DNA from: an uncultured Acidaminococcus sp.
Lineage (GTDB): Bacteria > Bacillota_C > Negativicutes > Acidaminococcales > Acidaminococcaceae
Length of the DNA: 14,634 nucleotides
Assembly (NCBI GenBank): GCA_900314165.1
Contig: OMUE01000021.1
Location: 1 to 14,634, forward strand
Direction: 5' to 3'
The notes below the pieces were generated by a model. The model worked only from the letters and a program-made list of their open reading frames with translations. It ran no database searches and had not been told where the DNA came from. Every line of letters begins with the position of its first letter. Positions within the stretch are counted from its first letter, which is position 1. The translations under genes were made by a program, and so were the position numbers. Shown here in pieces: positions 5,903 to 12,131 of the stretch.

Positions 5903-7378
5903 TTACACTCTCTTCCTCATATAGTAATACACGCCCTTATCCCGTACCCGTTCCACCGCGTCTTCTTCTATCAGAGTTTTAGCTGCCCGGGTAGCTCCAC
6001 TGATTGTCAGATGGGTTTCCTCTGCAATTTCTTTTATAGTCATGGCTTCATTGGCCGCCAACATATCAAGGATTTTAGCCGCCGTCGCATTGTCCTGCAG
6101 CTTTATCCTGCCCGGATGTCCGGCGTTTCTGCCTTTATCAGGCATTTCCAGTAAAAGATTCACACACTCAAAGCGGCTATCTTCACTGAGTTCCGGTTCT
6201 GGCCATCCGGACAGCTGCCAAGCCCGTAAAATCGTAGGGAAGCCTGAACCTATATTTTCTCCCAGACCTATCATCCGCAGCATGGTCTGCAGTAAGGGAT
6301 TTCGGGCATAGGCATGACCTCCTTCGTAAATATCCTGTTTCGCCAGTTTCAGGGAACCGGGATTGCTAAATAGGATCTTATGATCCGATATTTCGACTTT
6401 CAGCAGACCTCTCACCATATAATCGGCGTGGATTACCATATTGGTCAGGGCTTCCCGGATAGCCTGATGGATCAGGGTATCCTCCCTCCTCACCACACCT
6501 TCCAGCCGGAAGGGCCGTTTCACGTTTTCCAATAGCCAAGGCAGGATTTTTCGCATGAACTGGTACAGATTATTTTCCCAGGAACCATCGTAGGTCAGTC
6601 TGTGAGTCCAGCGGGCACCGGGAACAAGGTTCGTCGTATCCAGAAAATCCATGCGGATGTTGCTGAACCGTTCCCGGATGGGCAGGCCCTGTCCGAACAT
6701 AAGCAGTCCAGCCGCCGTAAGCCACAAACTTCCCGTCCGCCGATCCAAGCCAACAGCACCCATATTCCGTAAAAATGCTGCATCTTCTAACCCATTCCAT
6801 ACATGGTCAGGATTAATGTGCTCAAACTCGATCCGATAGGATCTGACAGTTTCTTTATCCAAATCGGCAAGGGTATAGCCCTCCAATAAGCCCACATCAT
6901 TGCCTGTATCTGCAGCGTCCCGAAACATGGCTTTGATTTCTGATTCCCGGCAATGGTAATCGCCTTCGTGATTCCGTTTATAAGTTCCCTTCATAGGATT
7001 CCCGTTGATATAGACTGGCCGCTGCCGGTAATCCGCAGGAGGAACATGGATGATCAGGACCTGTTTTTGCTGGTATTCCACCATTTGGACATCAGAAGCC
7101 AATAGCAGATTGGCACTGACTTTATCACTATTGATGCCATTCCAGAATTCACTCTGGATTTTGTCCGGTTGGGCCATCCCGGTCACTTCAAACCGTTCAC
7201 GGAGTGTAGCGGCACCCTTATGTTCTGTAATTCCGAGAAGGATATAGCCTCCATCCGTATTGGCAAAAGCGGAGTACGTCTCCCAAATGGATTTCGGGCA
7301 CGTATCCACAGCTTTCTTACATTCTACGGAGACACTTTCCCCCTGTCCTAATAGTTCGTCCAGTAATGCAGCATCCAT
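5903..7378 (-). CDS. AlbA_2 (Schlafen-like) / GHKL ATPase-like / winged-helix regulator
   Basis: 491 aa with three parts. Residues about 10-150 are an AlbA_2 (Schlafen AlbA) domain with VECKKAV around 18-24 and ETYSAFANTDGGYILLGI at 33-50. Residues about 290-410 resemble the GHKL-type C-terminal module of the COG2865 RecG-like regulators, with HQAIREALTNMVIHADY at 304-320, FSNPGSL at 337-343 and GLGENIGSGFP at 371-381. Residues about 430-491 form a helix-turn-helix (IKEIAEETHLTISGATRAAKTL). Such proteins are annotated as transcriptional regulators or ATP-binding proteins, and a few relatives sit in defence contexts; which applies here is unknown. AGGAGG lies nine nt before the ATG. It heads a cluster with the MerR and flavodoxin genes. 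Its promoter region is very AT-rich and carries four 21-bp tandem repeats, which suggests autoregulation. The region looks less GC-rich than its neighbours, compatible with acquisition by transfer. Confidence 0.88.
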   Translation of the reverse strand: MDAALLDELLGQGESVSVECKKAVDTCPKSIWETYSAFANTDGGYILLGITEHKGAATLRERFEVTGMAQPDKIQSEFWNGINSDKVSANLLLASDVQMVEYQQKQVLIIHVPPADYRQRPVYINGNPMKGTYKRNHEGDYHCRESEIKAMFRDAADTGNDVGLLEGYTLADLDKETVRSYRIEFEHINPDHVWNGLEDAAFLRNMGAVGLDRRTGSLWLTAAGLLMFGQGLPIRERFSNIRMDFLDTTNLVPGARWTHRLTYDGSWENNLYQFMRKILPWLLENVKRPFRLEGVVRREDTLIHQAIREALTNMVIHADYMVRGLLKVEISDHKILFSNPGSLKLAKQDIYEGGHAYARNPLLQTMLRMIGLGENIGSGFPTILRAWQLSGWPEPELSEDSRFECVNLLLEMPDKGRNAGHPGRIKLQDNATAAKILDMLAANEAMTIKEIAEETHLTISGATRAAKTLIEEDAVERVRDKGVYYYMRKRV

Positions 7379-7420
7379 GGGTTGTTCCTCCTTTTTTCTT
7401 AGTTTTGAGTATCGGCTTTA

Positions 7421-7504
7421 TATTTGACTCTATTATATCATATTTTGACTTTATTTATTTATTATTTGACTTATTATTTTTTCTTTTCGACATATTTATT
7501 GGTC
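7421..7504 (-). promoter_or_regulatory. Four 21-bp tandem repeats (operator-like array) in the AlbA_2 regulator promoter
   Basis: TTTGACT occurs at 7423, 7444 and 7465, exactly 21 bp apart, with a degenerate fourth copy (TTCGACA, 5 of 7) at 7486. Whole 21-mers align as TATTTGACT followed by AT-rich sequence. On the minus strand they read AGTCAAATA. A perfect TATAAT (-10, at 7432-7437) lies between the first two copies; no good -35 is seen. A spacing of two helical turns puts all copies on one DNA face, as expected for cooperative repressor binding. Confidence 0.7.
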
Positions 7505-7514
7505 AAACATAAAG

Positions 7515-7549
7515 AAGTAGCTGTGAAAAATGAATTTTCACAGCTACTT
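7515..7549. repeat. CTGTGA-core hairpin
   Basis: A perfect 15-bp stem (7515-7529 with 7535-7549) closes a 5-nt ATGAA loop. The inner CTGTGAAAA/TTTTCACAG core and the loop match the hairpin at 144-175, while the outer stem differs but pairs. There is no T-run on either strand. Inverted CGTCACT heptamers follow at 7558-7574, and a smaller 5-bp hairpin is at 7576-7592. Confidence 0.65.
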
Positions 7550-7597
7550 ACCATTGGCGAGTGACGAGTGACAATGCCCTGTAATCAAGGGCGAGTG

Positions 7598-7635
7598 ACA
7601 GAAGGGGCTGTGAAAAAAATCACAGCCCCTTCTGT
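7598..7635. repeat. CTGTGA-core hairpin downstream of the TerB-like gene
   Basis: A perfect 16-bp stem (7598-7613 with 7620-7635) closes an AAAAAA loop. It lies 26 nt after the TerB-like stop codon and 219 nt upstream of the AlbA_2 gene. It may act as a transcription end or RNA stabiliser, but no T-run follows on the minus strand. Confidence 0.6.
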
Positions 7636-7661
7636 TGCGCTATGCACTTTTTACAATCCCA

Positions 7662-8066
7662 TCAGGAATTAAACACCATGATGTGCAACTTTTCGTAATA
7701 GCCGTTGATTTTTTCCAGATAGTCATAGATGATAGAGAATTCTGCATTGGTGATTTCGGCGGCCTTCAGGAAGTTTTTCACGAAAGCTCTTTCCAAGTCA
7801 TCAAAGGTATTATCCGCAATAGCCATAGCCGTTACTTCTACCAGCAGCTTCCGGCAATCGTTTCTGTTGCTGATGCTCAGGAATTTCTGTTCTGCTTCTT
7901 CCGGTTCCAGTTCAGCTGTATAGCGGGGTGCAAGACCCATTTCTTTGCAATAATCCGTGATTTTCTCTTTTTCACTGTCTTCCATATAGTGGTTAGCGTT
8001 TGCCACACCAATCAGGATATCCAGTGCCAAGCTTTTTTGTTCTTCCGTCAGGTCCTTTAAATACAT
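7662..8066 (-). CDS. TerB-like (tellurite resistance B domain) small protein
   Basis: 134 aa, all helical in character, with no signal peptide or membrane segment. The spacing of acidic and hydrophobic residues (LALDILIGVANANHYMEDSEKEKITDYCKEMG in the first 45 residues, and VTAMAIADNTFDDLERAFVKNFLKAAEI around 78-106) fits the TerB-like fold, in which paired helices carry acidic residues that may bind metal. This is a fold-level call; I recognise no specific pathway, and no other ter genes are nearby. GGAG lies about 8 nt before the ATG. It appears monocistronic, with its own promoter upstream and a strong hairpin downstream. Confidence 0.6.
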   Translation of the reverse strand: MYLKDLTEEQKSLALDILIGVANANHYMEDSEKEKITDYCKEMGLAPRYTAELEPEEAEQKFLSISNRNDCRKLLVEVTAMAIADNTFDDLERAFVKNFLKAAEITNAEFSIIYDYLEKINGYYEKLHIMVFNS

Positions 8067-8103
8067 AGTATCGTCTCCTTGTATGTAATGACTCTATAGT
8101 TAC

Positions 8104-8132
8104 ATTATATACAGAAGACATGTCTAAAACAA
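8104..8132 (-). promoter_or_regulatory. Candidate promoter of the TerB-like gene with a palindrome in the spacer
   Basis: On the minus strand, TATAAT (8104-8109) lies 17 bp from TTGTTT (8127-8132). A perfect 10-bp palindrome AGACATGTCT (8116-8125) fills most of the spacer and could be an operator. The predicted leader is about 30 nt. Confidence 0.5.
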
Positions 8133-8162
8133 ATGATAGTGTTTTCTGTCAATAAGACTGCT

Positions 8163-8217
8163 TGCACGAACCCACCAACCATCCTGCGGATGGTCCCCCG
8201 TCCCTGAAAAGGGCGGA
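8163..8217 (-). repeat. Double-hairpin dispersed repeat, copy 2
   Basis: On the minus strand it resembles 4618-4676: a CCC-loop-GGG hairpin (8202-8213), GACGGGGGA, then a 7-bp perfect hairpin ACCATCC-TGC-GGATGGT (8178-8194), then TTGGTGGGTTCGTGC. It lies between the TerB-like promoter and the 3' end of the C_GCAxxG gene. The rest of 8133-8286 shows nothing I can name. Confidence 0.45.
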
Positions 8218-8286
8218 CTGATAAAACCTTCCGACAAGCAGGCTTCTACCCCCCGACAACAGGTTCTATCATCTATCATCTTTTTC

Positions 8287-8682
8287 CTATTCAAGCATTC
8301 TTTTCTCCACATCCCTTACGGCATAGGCAATGCAGTCGTCGCAGCTGCACAGGACTTTGTGGGTCTTGAGACCTTTCAGGTCGCCACAGATGGTGGCGCC
8401 GGTCTGCTGTTTGAATTCTTCCAGCAGGCCCTTCATAATGAGCTTCGTTTCCGGCTGCTTTTCGCCCCGCAAGAGGCCCAAGGCGATGCAGGCACCGCAC
8501 AAGGCTCCGCAGGTAGCCTGCATGCCGCCCATACCGGTGCCGAAGCCGGCACCCAGGGCCCGCAGCTCTTCTGTAGATTTGCCCAGTTCCTGCTGGAAAG
8601 CCAGCAGGACGCACTGAGCACAGTTATTGTGGATTTTTGCGCTATGGGCTGCCATAGCGATATCGACTCTTGTGTTTTCCAT
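8287..8682 (-). CDS. C_GCAxxG_C_C family redox-active-type protein
   Basis: 131 aa with the family's cysteine pattern: NCAQC (C21, C24), then GAGFGTGMGGMQATCGALCGAC (C58, C62, C65), C99 in CGDLKG, and a C-terminal CSCDDC (C112, C114, C117). Proteins of this family are annotated as putative redox-active or metal-binding; no reaction is firmly established to my knowledge. No signal peptide is seen, so it should be cytoplasmic. GAGG lies about 8 nt upstream of the ATG. It stands alone, and its 5' region is filled by GATTAGG heptamer repeats ending about 20 nt before the start codon, so I see no clear promoter. The C-terminal CSCDDC adds cysteines that could widen the cluster-binding capacity. 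Confidence 0.88.
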   Translation of the reverse strand: MENTRVDIAMAAHSAKIHNNCAQCVLLAFQQELGKSTEELRALGAGFGTGMGGMQATCGALCGACIALGLLRGEKQPETKLIMKGLLEEFKQQTGATICGDLKGLKTHKVLCSCDDCIAYAVRDVEKRMLE

Positions 8683-8704
8683 GATATACCTCGTTTCTAT
8701 AGGA

Positions 8705-8777
8705 GATTAGGGATTAGAGGATTAGGGATTAGAGGATTAGGGATTAGGGATTAGAGGATTAGGGGTTAAGGGGTTAG
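8705..8777. repeat. GATTAGG heptamer tandem repeat, about 10 units
   Basis: Units begin at 8705, 8712, 8720, 8727, 8735, 8742, 8749, 8757, 8764 and 8771. They are GATTAGG or GATTAGA, with an extra G after each GATTAGA, and the last two are degenerate (GGTTAAG, GGGTTAG). The pattern resembles the short tandemly repeated repetitive sequences known from cyanobacteria. It sits directly upstream of the C_GCAxxG gene. Confidence 0.85.
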
Positions 8778-8796
8778 AAGTCCCCTCTGGACGCCT

Positions 8797-8850
8797 CATC
8801 GGGTTCGCTGCCGTAGGCAGCCTCTTCGCTCTTCGCCTTTGCTCTTCACT
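8797..8850. repeat. Palindrome plus CTCTTCG heptamers downstream of the AbgT-family gene
   Basis: The hairpin GCTGCC-GTA-GGCAGC (8808-8822) is followed by CTCTTCG at 8822-8828 and 8829-8835, a shortened unit, and CTCTTCA at 8842-8848. The layout matches 205-247 downstream of sbcC. It begins a few nt after the transporter stop codon on the minus strand. I see no canonical terminator here. Confidence 0.55.
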
Positions 8851-8855
8851 TTTAA

Positions 8856-10409
8856 TTATAAGATCCCTGGTGGCAGCTTCGTGCCAACGCCAGGGCCGAT
8901 AGGCAGATCCAGCAGCATCCAGATGATCATAAACAGGATCCAGGCAATCTGCAGGATAATCGCCATGGGAATCAGGTTGGAGATGAACGTCCCTACTTTT
9001 ACATTGGGATCATACTTTTCCTGAGCCACAGCCAGCATCATCCACAGGTAAGGCATCATAGGCGTTACGGAGTTGCCCGGAGAATCCCCCAGTCTGTACA
9101 GCAGTTGGGCAAACCCCGGGTGATAGCCCAGCAGCATGAACATGGGCACGAAGATAGGAGCAAAGATAGCCCACTTGGCAGACCCGGAGGACATGAAGAT
9201 ATTTACGAAGGCACACACCAGCACGAATACCACGCAGAGAGGAATACCCGTAAAGCCCAAGCCCTTCAGGAAATCCGCTCCGGAAATAGCCAGCAGGGTG
9301 CCCAGCTTCGTCCAGTTGAACAGAGCCTGGAACTGGCCACAGAAGAAGCAGAATACCACGTAGGACCCCATGTGGGCCATCTGCGTCACCATAGCGCTGT
9401 TAATACTGCGCACATTTGTAAACTTTCCTACGGTTTTGCCATAGGCAATCCCGGCAAAGCTCATAAGGAAGAAAAGGATGGGAATCAGTCCCTTCAGCAG
9501 CAGGGAGCCTACTACTGTATGGCCATCCTTGGACAGGATCCCTGTAAAGAAGCCTATAGCGATAACCAGGATGTACAGCAGCGTCACCAGGCCAGCTTTG
9601 TGCAGGCCCTTCATTTCCAGGTCCGTTACGGCTTCCACCTTCTGCATTTCTTTGGGCTCATATTTCCCGAAGCGGGGTTCGATGAGCTTATTAGCAGTAT
9701 AGCCCAGCACCAGGGACACCAGGAACGTGGAGGCGGCCATGAAGTACCAGTTGCAGGTAACATCCACCACAAAATCCTTTGTACCCAGGAACCCTTCGAT
9801 GGCCGTATTGGTCAGCCCCTGCAGCAGCGTATCCGTACCGGCCACTACCAGGTTAGCCGTAAAGCCCGCATTGCTGCCTGCATAGCCCACAATCATCCCT
9901 ACGATAGGATTCTTGCCAACGCCCATATACACCAGTGCTGCCAGAGGCGGAATGACTACAGCCGCCGTATCCGAGGCAATGTTGCCCATGGTGCCTACAA
10001 AGGCGATAAGGTACGGGACAATATTGGGCGGCACATTCTGCATGCTGCGGCGCAGCAAAGTGGCCAACAGCCCGGATTCTTCACAGAACCCGATGGCCAT
10101 GGTCATGGTCAGCACCAGTCCCAAGGGGGCAAAGCCTGTAAAGTTCTTGACCAAGCTGGTCAGCAGCCAGGTAACCCCCGCTTTGGAAAATAGGTTCTGG
10201 GACATAACGACTTTACCATTGGCCGGATTGACCAGAGAAGCTCCTGTGATAGTCAGCGCCCAGCCTACGATTGCCGTAATCACAAAGAGGATTATAAATA
10301 AGATGGCCGGTGGCGGCAGCTTGTCGCATACCGTCTCCACTGTGTTTAAAAAGCGGTCCACCCAGGGTGTTTCCTTGTTCAGGTATTTTTCCTGTTTTTG
10401 CACCTTCAT
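8856..10409 (-). CDS. AbgT-family transporter (p-aminobenzoyl-glutamate type)
   Basis: Inner-membrane protein of 517 aa (E. coli AbgT 508, MtrF about 522) with roughly eleven to thirteen hydrophobic segments. Family signatures are visible: ASDTAAVVIPPLAAL at 145-159, GSNAGFTANLVVAGTDTLLQG around 178-198, SSGSAKWAIFAPIFVPMFMLLGY at 407-429, and GDSPGNSVTPMMPY at 441-454. Family members import p-aminobenzoyl-glutamate (AbgT) or export sulfonamides (MtrF); which applies here cannot be told from sequence. The start at 10409 has an AGAGAG stretch just upstream and lies 13 nt after the previous stop codon. An alternative ATG at 10436 would overlap the previous gene and lacks a ribosome site. No abgA/abgB hydrolase genes are adjacent. 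It is the last gene of the floA unit. Confidence 0.92.
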   Translation of the reverse strand: MKVQKQEKYLNKETPWVDRFLNTVETVCDKLPPPAILFIILFVITAIVGWALTITGASLVNPANGKVVMSQNLFSKAGVTWLLTSLVKNFTGFAPLGLVLTMTMAIGFCEESGLLATLLRRSMQNVPPNIVPYLIAFVGTMGNIASDTAAVVIPPLAALVYMGVGKNPIVGMIVGYAGSNAGFTANLVVAGTDTLLQGLTNTAIEGFLGTKDFVVDVTCNWYFMAASTFLVSLVLGYTANKLIEPRFGKYEPKEMQKVEAVTDLEMKGLHKAGLVTLLYILVIAIGFFTGILSKDGHTVVGSLLLKGLIPILFFLMSFAGIAYGKTVGKFTNVRSINSAMVTQMAHMGSYVVFCFFCGQFQALFNWTKLGTLLAISGADFLKGLGFTGIPLCVVFVLVCAFVNIFMSSGSAKWAIFAPIFVPMFMLLGYHPGFAQLLYRLGDSPGNSVTPMMPYLWMMLAVAQEKYDPNVKVGTFISNLIPMAIILQIAWILFMIIWMLLDLPIGPGVGTKLPPGIL

Positions 10410-10422
10410 CAGCTCTCTTTCT

Positions 10423-10905
10423 CTATAGCCTTCCATATCTTTTGCGAGTTTCCATGGCCCAGCTTTCTTTGGCCCTGGGCTGGCCCAGAATCATGGCCCA
10501 CACCATGCCATCCCGGACAGTGCCGGTCAGGACCGGCTGCACAGGGACCTGTGTTACCGGTTCCTGATCTTCCTGCACCTGAGGAACTACATCTGGTTTT
10601 AAGTCCGTGATCTCGTCCTGCAGGGAGGATTTCACCGGCTGCACCTGGGTCCGCAGGTCCTGCTTTACTTTTGGCTTCATTGGACCTGCAGGCTCCGGTT
10701 CATTAGCCTGTTCACAGGTAAAGGGTTCCGGCTGCTTCACAGTAGCAGGTTTAGGAGGCTTTTGCTTCTTAGGAAACGAAATCTTCCGGGAAAACAGAGT
10801 GGGCGTCCCCTTTTTCTGCTGCTTCTGCTGCCGTTTCCGGCGGCTGCTGACCTGTCCCAACAACAGGATGGCCAGCCAGATGATAAAGACGATCCGCGAC
10901 TCCAT
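10423..10905 (-). CDS. Hypothetical membrane-anchored protein between floA and the AbgT gene
   Basis: 160 aa, not recognised as a named family. It has a single N-terminal hydrophobic helix (about residues 4-18) followed by a strongly basic stretch (RRKRQQKQQKK), which predicts an inner-membrane anchor with a cytoplasmic tail. A long low-complexity region rich in Pro, Lys, Gln and Glu follows (about 30-120). The C-terminal segment DGMVWAMILGQPRAKESW (about 132-149) is the only compact, conserved-looking part; I vaguely associate similar short tails with small hypothetical proteins near flotillin genes in Negativicutes, but cannot prove it. AAGGAGG stands five nt before the ATG, and the gap to floA is 9 bp. 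It may be an accessory partner of FloA membrane domains; this is inference from position. Confidence 0.75.
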   Translation of the reverse strand: MESRIVFIIWLAILLLGQVSSRRKRQQKQQKKGTPTLFSRKISFPKKQKPPKPATVKQPEPFTCEQANEPEPAGPMKPKVKQDLRTQVQPVKSSLQDEITDLKPDVVPQVQEDQEPVTQVPVQPVLTGTVRDGMVWAMILGQPRAKESWAMETRKRYGRL

Positions 10906-10914
10906 AGGCCCTCC

Positions 10915-11913
10915 TTATTTTTCCGGCTTCCGGGTGTCCGGCAACGGCTGCTGGGTGGTCTGGACCAGGTTCTCCCTCATCTTCGTATCCGCCAGCAGGT
11001 TATTCATCTGGTAGTAGTCCATGGCTCCCAGATGGCCGTCCCGCAGTGCCTGAGCCAGAGCTTCTGGCACCTTGGCCTGGGCTTCTACGACTTTGGCCTG
11101 CATTTCCTGGGTGTAGGCCCGCATTTCCTGCTCTTTGGCCACAGCCATAGCCCGCCGCTCTTCCGCTTTGGCCTGGGCGATGTTCTTGTCCGCTTCTGCC
11201 TGGTCCGTCATGAGCTGGGCCCCGATATTCCGGCCCACGTCCACGTCTGCAATATCAATGGACAGGATTTCAAAGGCAGACCCGGCATCCAGCCCCTTAG
11301 CCAGCACAGTCCGGGAAATATGGTCCGGATTTTCCAATACGTCCGTATGTTCTTCCGAAGAGCCTACAGTAGTGACAATGCCTTCCCCTACCCGGGCGAT
11401 GATAGTGGATTCCCCGGCGCCGCCTACGAGCCGGTCAATATTAGCCCGCACGGTAACCCGGGCCCGTACCTTCAATTCAATACCGTTTTTCGCCACTGCT
11501 GAAATCAACGGCGTCTCAATGACCTTCGGATTGACGCTCATCTGGACGGCTTCCAATACGTCACGACCGGCTAGGTCGATAGCCGCTGCCCGTTCGAAGG
11601 TCAGAGGGATCTCAGCCCGTTCTGCCGCAATGAGGGCATCTACCACCCGGTCCACGTCGCCGCCGGCCAGGTAATGGGCTTCCAGCTGGTCCACGTTCAG
11701 GGCGATGCCGGCCTTATTGGCCTTTACCAGGGGCAGGATGATTTTCGACGGCACCACCCGCCGCAGCCGCATGCCCACCAGGGTGAAGATATGCACGTGA
11801 ACCCCTGCAGCCATAGCCGACACCCACAGTCCCAAAGGCACGAAATGCAGGAACAGGATGACGAAGACGAATACGATGAAGATAAATAAACCGCTGCCTA
11901 ATAATGCTGCCAT
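10915..11913 (-). CDS. floA: FloA, flotillin-like membrane scaffold protein
   Basis: 332 aa, essentially the 331 aa of Bacillus FloA (YqfA). An N-terminal membrane hairpin spans about residues 7-34. The SPFH/flotillin region includes [21 protein letters not shown] and the signature [35 protein letters not shown]. Alternating Ala/Glu/Lys heptads then form a coiled coil ([20 protein letters not shown] onward), and the tail contains [11 protein letters not shown]. FloA organises fluid membrane domains. The start at 11913 is chosen because AAAGGTGG lies just upstream and the length then matches the family; an ATG at 11943 has no ribosome site. It heads an operon with the small anchored protein and the AbgT transporter. 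The NfeD-type partner seen next to floA in Bacillus is not found here. Confidence 0.95.
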   Translation of the reverse strand: MAALLGSGLFIFIVFVFVILFLHFVPLGLWVSAMAAGVHVHIFTLVGMRLRRVVPSKIILPLVKANKAGIALNVDQLEAHYLAGGDVDRVVDALIAAERAEIPLTFERAAAIDLAGRDVLEAVQMSVNPKVIETPLISAVAKNGIELKVRARVTVRANIDRLVGGAGESTIIARVGEGIVTTVGSSEEHTDVLENPDHISRTVLAKGLDAGSAFEILSIDIADVDVGRNIGAQLMTDQAEADKNIAQAKAEERRAMAVAKEQEMRAYTQEMQAKVVEAQAKVPEALAQALRDGHLGAMDYYQMNNLLADTKMRENLVQTTQQPLPDTRKPEK

Positions 11914-11948
11914 AGTCAACCACCTTTCTACAAGTCTCAGCATGATTT

Positions 11949-11976
11949 AGTTTATGGCATTCTATTTCGCCGTAAA
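11949..11976 (-). promoter_or_regulatory. Candidate promoter of the floA operon
   Basis: On the minus strand, TTTACG (11971-11976) and TAAACT (11949-11954) are 16 bp apart, predicting a leader of about 29 nt. It lies just downstream of the lepB terminator. Both boxes match four of six consensus bases, so it is only a candidate. Confidence 0.35.
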
Positions 11977-11993
11977 CAGCAAAAATCCTGCAT

Positions 11994-12031
11994 AAAAAAG
12001 GAACTGTGAAAAAATGAATTTCACAGTTCCT
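11994..12031 (-). terminator. Rho-independent terminator of lepB (CTGTGA-core hairpin)
   Basis: On the minus strand, a perfect 13-bp stem (12019-12031 with 11999-12011) and 7-nt loop are followed by TTTTTT (11999 to 11994). It shares the CTGTGAAA...ATGAA...TTTCACAG core with the hairpins at 144, 7515 and 7598, here with a complete T-run in the direction of lepB. Confidence 0.8.
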
Positions 12032-12040
12032 ACCCATTAG

Positions 12041-12061
12041 CTCGAGACTCGTGATTCGAGA
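12041..12061. repeat. CTCGAGA-type heptamer repeats
   Basis: Three consecutive heptamers are seen: CTCGAGA (12041-12047), CTCGTGA (12048-12054) and TTCGAGA (12055-12061). They abut the hairpin at 11999-12031, repeating the hairpin-plus-heptamer arrangement found elsewhere in the window. Confidence 0.5.
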
Positions 12062-12102
12062 CCCAAAGAGAATGTGCTTTTTTCATATCCTCTTTTCTTT
12101 TT

Positions 12103-12120
12103 ACTTTTCTCTTTTCACTT
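12103..12120. repeat. 18-nt repeat downstream of lepB
   Basis: Identical over 18 nt to 5454-5471 at the MerR gene end. It begins 11 nt after the lepB stop codon on the minus strand and continues into further degenerate CTTTTCT-like units to about 12090. Confidence 0.55.
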
Positions 12121-12131
12121 TTTAATCTCAT

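Noticed and set aside
5903..7378. A proven anti-phage defence gene
   Set aside because: AlbA_2/GHKL proteins occur in many regulatory roles. No nuclease, toxin or known defence partner lies beside it, so the claim is not supported.
7421..7504. CRISPR-like array
   Set aside because: The 21-bp units are contiguous with no unique spacers. They are tandem direct repeats in a promoter, and no cas genes are near.
7598..7635. Classical terminator for the TerB-like gene
   Set aside because: The stem is strong but no T-run follows on the minus strand; the run of six T's is in the loop. Kept as a structured repeat.
7662..8066. Complete tellurite-resistance (ter) operon
   Set aside because: Only one TerB-like gene is present, with no terA, terC, terD or terZ neighbours.
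8705..8777. Telomere or linear-replicon end
   Set aside because: The TTAGGG-like look comes from a heptamer minisatellite inside an ordinary intergenic gap with genes on both sides.
9105..10193. Plus-strand open frame (362 codons) opposite the AbgT gene
   Set aside because: Composition rich in His, Gln and Gly with no motif; it lies fully within a clear transporter gene on the minus strand.
10762..11502. Plus-strand open frame (246 codons) opposite floA
   Set aside because: No recognisable domain or ribosome site. It is the complement of the Ala/Glu-rich flotillin codons.
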